DNA of 14,312 nucleotides from Prevotella sp. (GTDB taxonomy: Bacteria > Bacteroidota > Bacteroidia > Bacteroidales > Bacteroidaceae). Every line of letters begins with the position of its first letter. Positions within the stretch are counted from its first letter, which is position 1. Of this stretch, positions 6,774-13,705 are shown piece by piece. A program made the position numbers and the translations under genes. The notes below the pieces were generated by a model. It worked only from the letters and a program-made list of their open reading frames with translations, made no database searches and was not told the origin of the DNA. Location: assembly GCA_016291915.1 (NCBI GenBank), contig JAEEZP010000260.1, forward strand, positions 1 through 14,312, given 5' to 3'.

Positions 6774-8474
6774 TTAAAATACACCATTGGTGTATCCAAG
6801 CCACCTCAATACGGTCTGACCCCACAGAATAATCATCAGCCAACTGATGAACATCATGGTGATACCAAACTTAAAGGTATCGCTCCAACTGTATTGATTC
6901 GTGGTATAGAGCAAGGCCGCCGGCTTACTGTTGAACGGCAGCACATAGACATGTCCCACAAGCATAGCTACCGGGAAGGCAAGACTCATGATCGGATAAC
7001 CGTTCTTCTGTGCCACACCGATAGCGATAGGTACGAAAATCAACGTTAGCATGGTCTTCGACTGGAAAACCAGTGAGAAGAGCAGCATACCGGCGGTCAG
7101 GATAAAGTACAGTACCCAGAAGGGTGTTTCCTGAGTAATACCCAGACTGCTGAACAAACCATCGATCATCGTCCCCGGCAATCCGGTAGCATCCAAACCT
7201 GCTCCTAAAGTGTATGCTCCTGCAGAGAAGAGCAACAGATGCCAAGGGATATCCACATCATTCCATTTCACCACACCGATACCGGGCAGCAAAGCCACCA
7301 CAGCACCCATGAAGGCTACGGCTGTCTGGTTGATGCCATGCTGTTTGTCGGTAGCCCATAGGATGAGCACGCAGACAAAGATAGCCACGGCTTTCCATTC
7401 GTCAGCACGCATCTTACCCAACTTATTCAACTCCTCCCGTAAGCGTTCCATACCACCGGGAATCTGAGGCACCTGTTCTTCTTTCTTCATCGGGAAGATA
7501 ATCTTCACACCGACGAACCAACCGATAAAGATCAGGATGATGTTCATCGGGAAAGCGGCAGCAAACCAGTCTTGATAACTGAATGAGCCCCATCCCATAG
7601 CACCGGCAATCAGTGCACCTGCCAACAGTGTTGCTCCTGATCCCGTCAAGAAAGCATTGGCACCCAGATTGATCTGGAAGAGATTCTGCAAAATCAGGTT
7701 CCTACCGAAATTATTACGGTTCTCACCACCAGTAGCCCCATAGATAGCAGCCACCACCATAAAGATTGGCAAGAGGATGGCTGCCTTTGCCGTGGTGGCA
7801 GAGATAAACGCCGACAATACCACGTTGATGACGATGAAACTGAGGATGATACCACTTGCATTCTTACCGAACTTCAGTACGAACCACAAGGCAAAACGTT
7901 TGGCAACCTGCGTCTTGACAAGCATACTTGCCAGGATAAACGACAGGATATTGAGCCACATCACAGGATGACCCAACTGAGCATAAGCGGTCTTATCTGT
8001 CGTGATACCCGTGAGTACGATGCCGAGGATCACCATCAATGAGGTAAGATAATTAGGTATTGCCTCCGTTATCCATAGGATAATGGCTGCCACGAAGATG
8101 GCCAGCATTGCGTAATTGATACGGATAAAACGTTTATGCGTGGCATCATCGATCTGTGCCTCAGGTGCACTTACCTTTTCTTTACCTTCACCTACCGTCA
8201 GTTGTTTCGTGACATTCTCTTTCAGCTGGTCGTATCTCTTGACAGCCGATTCCGTGAGGGTGGTTGTCTCTTTATTGGTATCGATATGGTTGATGAACGG
8301 CATGTCAACTACCCAATAGATCAAGACGAAGGCAACAATAGCCAGCGGGGCACCGATACGTTGCAGGAAACGCTCGAAGCCAGACTTCTGCATCTTGGGA
8401 AGTTTCTCGATCTTATAGTTATTCAGATCAAGCGGATCAAACGGTTTGATATTTTTGTTTTCCGATTCGCTCAT
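6774..8474 (-). CDS. DASS/SLC13 family anion permease with altered SNT motifs
   Basis: A 566-aa inner-membrane carrier of the divalent anion:sodium symporter family (COG0471 type), whose members move dicarboxylates, citrate, sulfate or, in yeast Pho87/90/91, phosphate. Family marks include LWITEAIP (133-140), the two hairpin regions, and LLLFSAGAYTLGAGLDATGL (413-432). In known members each hairpin carries an SNT motif that helps bind sodium and substrate. Here the first reads S225-A226-T227 (in FISATTAKAAILLPI) and the second S472-K473-T474 (in FQSKTMLTLIFVPI), so both Asn are gone. A hydrophilic segment at 63-115, between the first two helices, is also unusual. The N-terminal ~35 residues are soluble. 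The substrate cannot be told: phosphate, sulfate or a dicarboxylate are possible. The gene follows two CYTH genes after a 74-bp gap with an RNA hairpin. Confidence 0.88.
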   Translation of the reverse strand: MSESENKNIKPFDPLDLNNYKIEKLPKMQKSGFERFLQRIGAPLAIVAFVLIYWVVDMPFINHIDTNKETTTLTESAVKRYDQLKENVTKQLTVGEGKEKVSAPEAQIDDATHKRFIRINYAMLAIFVAAIILWITEAIPNYLTSLMVILGIVLTGITTDKTAYAQLGHPVMWLNILSFILASMLVKTQVAKRFALWFVLKFGKNASGIILSFIVINVVLSAFISATTAKAAILLPIFMVVAAIYGATGGENRNNFGRNLILQNLFQINLGANAFLTGSGATLLAGALIAGAMGWGSFSYQDWFAAAFPMNIILIFIGWFVGVKIIFPMKKEEQVPQIPGGMERLREELNKLGKMRADEWKAVAIFVCVLILWATDKQHGINQTAVAFMGAVVALLPGIGVVKWNDVDIPWHLLLFSAGAYTLGAGLDATGLPGTMIDGLFSSLGITQETPFWVLYFILTAGMLLFSLVFQSKTMLTLIFVPIAIGVAQKNGYPIMSLAFPVAMLVGHVYVLPFNSKPAALLYTTNQYSWSDTFKFGITMMFISWLMIILWGQTVLRWLGYTNGVF

Positions 8475-8491
8475 AACGTTCTTTGCGTTTA

Positions 8492-8532
8492 TCGCGAAGG
8501 ATGTGCCTTCTACCAGACATCATCCCTCGCGA
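8492..8532 (-). ncRNA. Intercistronic RNA hairpin before the anion permease
   Basis: TCGCGAAGGATG (8492-8503) and CATCCCTCGCGA (8521-8532) are nearly exact reverse complements around a 17-base loop. In the plus-strand reading one pair is an A-C mismatch, but in the minus-strand RNA the same pair is G-U, so the transcript of the flanking genes can form an unbroken 12-bp stem. It starts 17 bases beyond the CYTH stop and ends 17 bases before the permease ATG. No U-run follows, so I do not call a terminator; a processing, stability or attenuation element is possible. Confidence 0.5.
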
Positions 8533-8548
8533 ATGATCAACTACCTGA

Positions 8549-9019
8549 TTACTTCCAGTTCTTATACGGATTCTTCATGAGCATGGAGTTGTAGAAACGC
8601 ACATCACCGGTAACCTCGTCACCCAACCATTCCGGTTTGTTGAAGACAGCATCTTCACTGGGTAACTCAATCTCTGCAACGGTCAGTCCGTCATTGTCTC
8701 CATAGAACTCATCCACCTCGAAGGTATAGTCACCGTTCTTCACCAGATAACGGGTCTTGTCAATAACACCGGGCTCACAGATCTTCAGTAAGTCACGTAC
8801 CTCGTCAACAGGGATCTCCTTCTCCCACTCATAACGGCTGGCACCCGACTCATTACCGATACCTTTGATCGTGATAAAACCCTTCTCACCTTTCACACGC
8901 ACCCTGACAGTACGCTCAGGAACACTACTCAGATAACCCTGCGTGATACGGGTACTCTTGAAAACCTCACTTTTGAAATCTCCCTTAACCAGGAATTTTC
9001 TTTCTATCTCCTGTGCCAT
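8549..9019 (-). CDS. CYTH domain protein (putative triphosphatase)
   Basis: A 156-aa protein of the CYTH superfamily, whose bacterial members hydrolyse inorganic tripolyphosphate or other triphosphates (some are class IV adenylyl cyclases). It is a single domain of usual length. The defining ExExK motif is E4-I-E6-R-K8. Further tunnel residues are visible: R39 and R41 in TVRVRVKG, K52 in FITIKG, the EWEKEI segment, K88 and R90 in DKTRYLV, the acidic FEVDEF strand (about 101-105), E116 and E118 in AEIELPSE, and the closing VTGDVRFYN. I chose the ATG at 9019 because the protein then begins MAQEIERKFLV like its relatives; an ATG at 9025 would touch the upstream TGA. It lies five bases after the divergent CYTH-like gene and is surely co-transcribed with it. 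Tripolyphosphatase is the likeliest activity, which would fit the phosphate genes upstream. Confidence 0.93.
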   Translation of the reverse strand: MAQEIERKFLVKGDFKSEVFKSTRITQGYLSSVPERTVRVRVKGEKGFITIKGIGNESGASRYEWEKEIPVDEVRDLLKICEPGVIDKTRYLVKNGDYTFEVDEFYGDNDGLTVAEIELPSEDAVFNKPEWLGDEVTGDVRFYNSMLMKNPYKNWK

Positions 9020-9024
9020 AATCA

Positions 9025-9669
9025 TCAATTTGCTAATGGTTTGTTAATCATACCTATCACTCTCTTGATTGCCTGCAGGTAGTTGATGTTCTCCACACCC
9101 TCCAAACCTACATCGGCTATCGTCTTCTTGATATCCTCAATCTCTGTCGACTCTGAGTTGATGGTCTTTACCAAGGCTCCGTTGATATAGACATCACCTG
9201 TCTCGCAGATCGTGTCATTCACCATATATCCGAAACGTACCTTCTCAACTTTCACGGCCTGCAGGTCAGGGTGTTTGTCGATCATCTCGAGGAACTCCTC
9301 CAGGGTATAGGTATCTTTATCAAGCACAGGCATCCCCTCCACCTTAAATGCCGGGAATACTTCTTTCTCCAATACTTCCTTAGCAATAGGGAACTCACCT
9401 TTCATCAACGGGTTCCACTGCTCGAGCCCGTCAACGGTCTGGACATAAGTCTTGATATCCATCTTACCGTTACGTATCTTGGTGTTGTTCACATCATTCG
9501 TACGACTGACGATATAAGTTTCTGTACTGTGCCGCTCCCATACTTTCTCAGGAACAGGAACACTCAGACGTGCCATACGCTTGGCAGCATCACAGAAACA
9601 ACGTCCGAAACTACGGAATTCAAAACGAGGTTTTGATATCTCACCAATCTTCAATTCTTCTTTTGCCAT
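9025..9669 (-). CDS. Divergent CYTH-like protein
   Basis: A 214-aa cytoplasmic protein without an obvious named family. I read it as a divergent CYTH domain. The segment KIRNGKMDIKTY (64-75) gives the central basic strands; GLEQWNPLMKGEFP follows; then K143-V-R145 leads into a strand pair, E156, and a segment ending ESTEIEDI (173-180), which lines up with DKTRYLV to AEIELPSE of the neighbouring canonical CYTH protein. The N-terminal ExExK box is replaced by RFEFRSF (15-21). The start is the ATG at 9669; the frame extends six bases to a TTG. Its TGA is five bases before the next gene. Tandem placement suggests the two act on related substrates or as a pair. The CYTH assignment rests on pattern reading, not a search. 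Confidence 0.72.
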   Translation of the reverse strand: MAKEELKIGEISKPRFEFRSFGRCFCDAAKRMARLSVPVPEKVWERHSTETYIVSRTNDVNNTKIRNGKMDIKTYVQTVDGLEQWNPLMKGEFPIAKEVLEKEVFPAFKVEGMPVLDKDTYTLEEFLEMIDKHPDLQAVKVEKVRFGYMVNDTICETGDVYINGALVKTINSESTEIEDIKKTIADVGLEGVENINYLQAIKRVIGMINKPLAN

Positions 9670-9684
9670 AATCAAATGATATTA

Positions 9685-9718
9685 GTTGACAAGTAGAGGA
9701 GTTGACAAGTCGACAAGT
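9685..9718. repeat. GACAAGT direct repeats
   Basis: GTTGACAAGT occurs at 9685-9694 and 9701-9710, followed by a third GACAAGT in TCGACAAGT (9710-9718). The repeats fill the gap just upstream of the CYTH-like gene. Short repeats of this kind are common in Bacteroidales gaps; I see no function. Confidence 0.5.
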
Positions 9719-9753
9719 GATTCGTCTTACTCCCCATACATTGCCACGCAATT

Positions 9754-9796
9754 ATTAACTATTAATTATTAACTATTAATTATTAACTATTAATTA
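9754..9796. repeat. Alternating heptad array ATTAACT/ATTAATT
   Basis: Six heptads in a row, ATTAACT and ATTAATT alternating exactly three times (9754-9795), with one more matching base. The same array can be read as a 14-bp unit repeated just over three times from 9751. It begins about ten bases past the stop of the lamin-tail lipoprotein gene. With the GACAAGT repeats it makes up most of the 136-bp gap 9670-9805, where I see no gene. Confidence 0.75.
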
Positions 9797-9805
9797 AACA
9801 TCATC

Positions 9806-10642
9806 TTACTGTACCACCGTATCATCCTCCGTACCCGTTGTGGCATTCTTCGCATTGGGTGTCGGATCCACCAGCATCCACTTACCGGTACCATCAGGAA
9901 CACGACCCCAGGCTACCTTAACGCTAGCCAGAGACTGGTTACCCCATCCATCGGCTTTCTCTCCACGCTGGAACTTATCGATGACATTTCCGTTCGGATC
10001 AACCAACTCTACAAGTACAGACTTCTTGGCTGAGAAACCGCTGGAGAAGCCACGAGGAGTAGTACCCTTAGCTCCGATAACACCAAACACACCATGTGCC
10101 GGAATCACCTCACCGTCGATACCTGTCCAGCAAACTGCCTCATCTTTACGGAGCACCACATCCTTCAGCTTGATAGGATTATCACTGGTGTTAAAGAGCT
10201 CGATGAATTTACCGTCATCAGTACTTGCGGCACCGAAGAGCTCGTTCAGCCTCAGTTTGTCATATTCCACTGGTGGATCACCAACCACATATTCAAGTTC
10301 TTTTGAAGTAGTGGTAAACTTTGCGCTGTTCACCACGGTAACAGTATATTTCACCGTAGTCTTGTCGGGTTGAGGGGGAATCACACCCTTCCAGATATTT
10401 CCACTGCCGGTCATCGCCACATCAGCCTTCGTACCGTTCGCTTGATAGGAAAGAGTAGCAGACTCCACGGCCTGCAGTCCGGAAAACTCTGCTGTGATAG
10501 TCACAGGATCATCAGATGTCGGAGCTGTCTTGTCTGGTGTTACAGAAACAATGGTAGAAGGACCTTCATAGAGATTGTCTTCTACACATGCGGCAAAGAG
10601 CACTGCCGCTGCCATCATAAATAAATATTTTATTGTTTTCAT
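9806..10642 (-). CDS. Lamin tail domain lipoprotein
   Basis: A 278-aa lipoprotein precursor: basic start, hydrophobic 6-18, and a lipobox-like LFAAC with Cys at 19. The acidic EDN just after the Cys resembles the surface-export signals of Bacteroidetes lipoproteins, so cell-surface display is possible. Residues 28-120 form an Ig-like beta domain. Residues about 128-266 match the lamin tail domain (LTD, PF00932): LRLNEL, KFIELFNTSD, IPAHG, then GRVPDGTGKW and TPNAKN. In bacteria LTDs are usually attached to secreted nucleases or phosphoesterases or stand alone as adhesive modules; here no enzyme domain is present. It follows the phosphate-selective porin by 90 bp, the gap holding a heptad array. 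A role in binding a phosphate-bearing polymer at the surface is speculation from the neighbours. Confidence 0.85.
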   Translation of the reverse strand: MKTIKYLFMMAAAVLFAACVEDNLYEGPSTIVSVTPDKTAPTSDDPVTITAEFSGLQAVESATLSYQANGTKADVAMTGSGNIWKGVIPPQPDKTTVKYTVTVVNSAKFTTTSKELEYVVGDPPVEYDKLRLNELFGAASTDDGKFIELFNTSDNPIKLKDVVLRKDEAVCWTGIDGEVIPAHGVFGVIGAKGTTPRGFSSGFSAKKSVLVELVDPNGNVIDKFQRGEKADGWGNQSLASVKVAWGRVPDGTGKWMLVDPTPNAKNATTGTEDDTVVQ

Positions 10643-10693
10643 ATGCTTATTATTTTTTCGATTACGGGAACAGGAACGATAACGTTAGCCTCT

Positions 10694-10728
10694 CCCTAAC
10701 TCTAAACTCTTAACTCTAAACCCTAAAC
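10694..10728. repeat. Heptad array (YCTWAAC) after the porin gene
   Basis: Five consecutive heptads, CCCTAAC, TCTAAAC, TCTTAAC, TCTAAAC and CCTAAAC, ending four bases from the porin stop codon. On the transcribed minus strand they read as GTTTAGG-like units. They fill much of the 90-bp gap between the porin and the lipoprotein; the rest (10643-10693) shows no clear promoter. Confidence 0.7.
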
Positions 10729-10732
10729 CAAA

Positions 10733-12091
10733 TTAGAAGTCAATCTCAAAACGTACAGCCAACATATTGAAGCTGACACCACCCTTACCTTTCTCATCAA
10801 CAGCCTTCTTGTAGTCAGCGGTCGGCTTACCGGATGCATCATGACCGATCAACAGCTTACCCTTACCATTGGCATAACGGTCATTGTCACTATGCTGGAA
10901 GTTGATGGCAAACTTAAAGAAGTTGTTAATGTAGAAGTTCAAACCGGCAGTGTAGTTCTGTCCGCTACCACCCCATACACCATTGTCGTTCAGGTTAAGA
11001 TAGTCGTAACGCAGACACAACTCGATATCACCCCATTTCTTTCCGCGGCCAGGCTGTGTGAACTCACCCTCAGCAACATTGAAGTGCTGATTACCACCCA
11101 GCAACATATAACCTAACGTGAAATAATGTCCACCAAAGTTGTACTTGGAATCTTTGGCAGTTACATGAGTACCGATCCACTCACTCTGGAACTTAAGACC
11201 TTTATAGTAGGCAGCACCCTCGACACCATACAACCAGTTGTGGTTCACATCCTTGATGACATCAGTATCGATATATTTCTTTCTGTTGATGCTGGTAGCA
11301 TTACGGGTGGAGAAACGTACACCACCGTAGTCACCGGTAGCATCATGGGTCTTCGGTGTACGGTAAGATGCCTTACCACCGATATAGAATCCCATCGTGC
11401 GGTCCTTGGTATGAGGCATCCATCCTGCCTTCGTCGTTAGAGAATAACCCTGACTGCGACCGAAGTCCTTGTTGTTATCCTGCACGTTGGTAGCCTCTTC
11501 AGAACCGGCCACCTCCTGGAAGAACATACCACCAGACCAACGGAAATACTCTGTCAGGTAAGCTGCCTGAACACCAAGGTGACGGGAAGGTGCCAATGCC
11601 TGAGCCACCATCGGACGCTCAATGAGCGACAGATAACGGGAACTGCTGGTACGCTCCATAGAGAAATCCTCTTTGAAGTTACCCATCTTAAACTCCCAGT
11701 TCTTCACACCATCATACTCAATGATAGCATCCTTCAACTCAAAGAGTCCGTCGGCCATATCCATATCCACCTCACCATACCAGTCCTTTGTCAACTGTGT
11801 CTTGACGGCAAAACGTACACGGCGGAGAGAAACACCATTACCAATCTTGTTGTACTCCGGGTTCAGACCCCAGAAAGTAGCACCGTCCACCTGCACACGG
11901 TTGTCAAACCATACCTTGTAAGACTGGTCTTTCGACTCGAGAACCAGGATGTTGTTTCTTGCTTCAGCTTTCAACTCCTGACGATCAACAGCCACACCAT
12001 ATTGGTTGTAGCGTACTTCATCATTTTCCTGCGCCATCGCAACAACGCCGAGTTGCATGACACATAAAGCTAATAAAAGTCTTTTTTTCAT
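10733..12091 (-). CDS. Phosphate-selective porin (OprO/OprP family)
   Basis: A 452-aa outer-membrane beta-barrel protein with a signal peptide cut near residue 20 (after VVAMA). The mature chain matches the phosphate-selective porin O and P family (PF07396): an early VDGATFWG segment, LRRVRFAVKTQLTKDWYGEVDMDMAD with the LKDAIIEY strand, KMGNFKEDFSMERTSSSRYLSLIERP, and a barrel end with terminal Phe (FEIDF), the usual signal for insertion by the Bam machinery. In Pseudomonas OprP and OprO channel phosphate and polyphosphate; the family name does not prove that selectivity here. It starts 44 bp after the membrane regulator, with no good TAnnTTTG promoter in that gap, so it may be read from the DUF47 promoter upstream. 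Confidence 0.9.
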   Translation of the reverse strand: MKKRLLLALCVMQLGVVAMAQENDEVRYNQYGVAVDRQELKAEARNNILVLESKDQSYKVWFDNRVQVDGATFWGLNPEYNKIGNGVSLRRVRFAVKTQLTKDWYGEVDMDMADGLFELKDAIIEYDGVKNWEFKMGNFKEDFSMERTSSSRYLSLIERPMVAQALAPSRHLGVQAAYLTEYFRWSGGMFFQEVAGSEEATNVQDNNKDFGRSQGYSLTTKAGWMPHTKDRTMGFYIGGKASYRTPKTHDATGDYGGVRFSTRNATSINRKKYIDTDVIKDVNHNWLYGVEGAAYYKGLKFQSEWIGTHVTAKDSKYNFGGHYFTLGYMLLGGNQHFNVAEGEFTQPGRGKKWGDIELCLRYDYLNLNDNGVWGGSGQNYTAGLNFYINNFFKFAINFQHSDNDRYANGKGKLLIGHDASGKPTADYKKAVDEKGKGGVSFNMLAVRFEIDF

Positions 12092-12135
12092 AACTTAATA
12101 GATTAATAGTAATATGATTATAATGTTTATTTGAT

Positions 12136-13704
12136 TTATAGCAACTGCAGATATTGAACGATGTTCTCACTGCGATCCATTTTCAGTTTCTTCCTCAACC
12201 GGTAACGCCCGATCTCCACACTCTTCGTCTCGATATTCATCAGACTGCCTATCTCCTTACTCGAATAACCCAGCCGGAGAAGGATGGCAAGACGCTTCTC
12301 CCGTTCGGAGATACCGGGGCAACGCATCATCAGTCGCCCTACGAAATTCTTATGCATCTCATCCACCTGTGTGAAGAAATGATCCATCTCGTCAGTCAAA
12401 CGGATAGTATCACGCAACTCATTCGCTTGCTGGGTCACCACCTTGCGCATCTCCTCAACATTCTCCATACGGGCACCTTCAATCAGCCGCTTACTCATAT
12501 CCTCCAGATAGTCACGCTGCTGACGGAGATAGAGCGAGAGGTTGATCAGTTCTTTCTGCTTAAGGTCAATCTCCTTGGAGAGCACATTAAACTGTGAGGT
12601 GACCGCCAGCACATCCAGCCGGTTCATCTCTTTGTCAGCCACCTCCTTACGTTGCAGCTCATTACTCAAAGCCAACTTCGTACCCCGGTGTTTCATCCAC
12701 TGGTTGAAATAGAGATGGGCCAAGACAGAGAGCATCACGATAAAGAGCATCGTGGCAAACTTCAGATACACATCATCCATCATCGAGGCAAGCAACACAC
12801 TGATCAGAAAGGCTAATAGCGGTGTAAGCAGACTGATGGTCGTCACATTAAGCAGATGAACATAACGCTTGTCCCTATCCTGAAAGACATTGTTACATTC
12901 CTTCACCTGATTGGCTGCCAACACCAGGGGAGCCGGCAAAGAGAGACAGATGGTGAGAAGAGTAGAAAGGAGAATGACCGTCGTCAACGAGTAAAGGGTG
13001 GCGATATGACGGTTCATCATCGTCTTACTGCCAAAACCCATGCGCACCCGGCTCACCACAGCCACAAAGCACAACACCATCGCCAGCAACAACAGGATCA
13101 ACTGCCCCACCCTACCGAATGCGATTTGTTCACTGACCTCTGCCAACATAGGATAGAAAAGCAGGAAATAGTTGTATGTCAAGGTAATGCCGCAGACAAT
13201 AACGCCCGCGAAAGCCACCTGACGGATATGATGGAAACAGGTAAGCAAATGTTTGTCATTGTCTCTCGCCACCTGTTCGATCTTCCTATAATATAAATAG
13301 GTGAGCGGAATGCTGCACAAAGGGACAACCAACCAAGAGAGAAGCATCGTGACAAACGGATATGCTCCCCATGCCGGATAGTGGAAATAGACAAAGCCCG
13401 CCAATGCTCCCCAAGCGGCCGTCACCACCGAGGTATGCATATTCAGACTGTTCACCACGAGTATTGTCAGGAAGATCCCTGCTATCACATCATACAGATG
13501 ATCGGCACTGATATCATACGGACGCGTAGGCAGCAACAACATCAGAATGAAGCCCGTCAGGAATGCCAACAACAGAAAGTCACGGAAAGTCTTCATGGAG
13601 AGAATCTCCGAGACATGCAGTCCGGCAAAACTGTAGGCTATCTCCTGGCGCCCTACCCAGACACCCAGCAGCAACAGGAATATGATCGACAATACCAATG
13701 ACAT
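12136..13704 (-). CDS. PiT-like membrane sensor fused to a LuxR-type HTH regulator
   Basis: A 522-aa protein with an unusual build. Residues 1-310 are a multi-helix membrane domain that I align with both halves of PiT inorganic phosphate transporters. GRQEIAYS (18-25) sits where PiT has GFNDAANA; LNMHTSVVTAAWGALAG (87-103) matches LGLPVSTTHALVGALAG; 174-185 sits where the second HGANDVANAxGP is expected; LSLP (254-257) matches the second LGLP. Key Asn/Asp residues are changed: N to Q20, D to E21, N to Y24 in repeat one, and N to Y177, D to N178, N to L181 in repeat two. A further helix lies at about 315-333, a coiled coil at 342-435, and a LuxR-type HTH at about 462-522 (LLRLGYSSKEIGSLMN, then a recognition helix ending YRLRKKL). 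The ATG is one base after the DUF47 stop. I infer a transport-dead phosphate sensor that acts as a membrane-bound transcription factor. The HTH is certain; the PiT origin is my reading. Confidence 0.8.
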   Translation of the reverse strand: MSLVLSIIFLLLLGVWVGRQEIAYSFAGLHVSEILSMKTFRDFLLLAFLTGFILMLLLPTRPYDISADHLYDVIAGIFLTILVVNSLNMHTSVVTAAWGALAGFVYFHYPAWGAYPFVTMLLSWLVVPLCSIPLTYLYYRKIEQVARDNDKHLLTCFHHIRQVAFAGVIVCGITLTYNYFLLFYPMLAEVSEQIAFGRVGQLILLLLAMVLCFVAVVSRVRMGFGSKTMMNRHIATLYSLTTVILLSTLLTICLSLPAPLVLAANQVKECNNVFQDRDKRYVHLLNVTTISLLTPLLAFLISVLLASMMDDVYLKFATMLFIVMLSVLAHLYFNQWMKHRGTKLALSNELQRKEVADKEMNRLDVLAVTSQFNVLSKEIDLKQKELINLSLYLRQQRDYLEDMSKRLIEGARMENVEEMRKVVTQQANELRDTIRLTDEMDHFFTQVDEMHKNFVGRLMMRCPGISEREKRLAILLRLGYSSKEIGSLMNIETKSVEIGRYRLRKKLKMDRSENIVQYLQLL

Positions 13705-13705
13705 G

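Noticed and set aside
6742..6843. Longer N-terminus for the unknown membrane protein
   Set aside because: It would overlap the carrier gene by about 70 bp; the ATG at 6741 has a better position and an AGGAG ten bases before it.
8492..8532. Intrinsic terminator between the CYTH and carrier genes
   Set aside because: No U-run follows the stem on the transcribed strand; kept as a hairpin of unknown role.
9685..9796. CRISPR-like array
   Set aside because: Repeats are 7-10 bases, without regular spacers or cas genes.
9840..10373. A 177-codon plus-strand open frame opposite the lamin-tail lipoprotein
   Set aside because: Ser/Thr-rich shadow of a gene with a clear signal and recognised domain on the other strand.
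10694..10728. Telomere-like repeat (TTTAGGG-type heptads)
   Set aside because: Only five imperfect units in an ordinary bacterial intergenic gap; the likeness to plant telomeres is chance.
11579..12067. A 162-codon plus-strand open frame opposite the porin
   Set aside because: Antisense to a well-recognised porin; no domain and no promoter.
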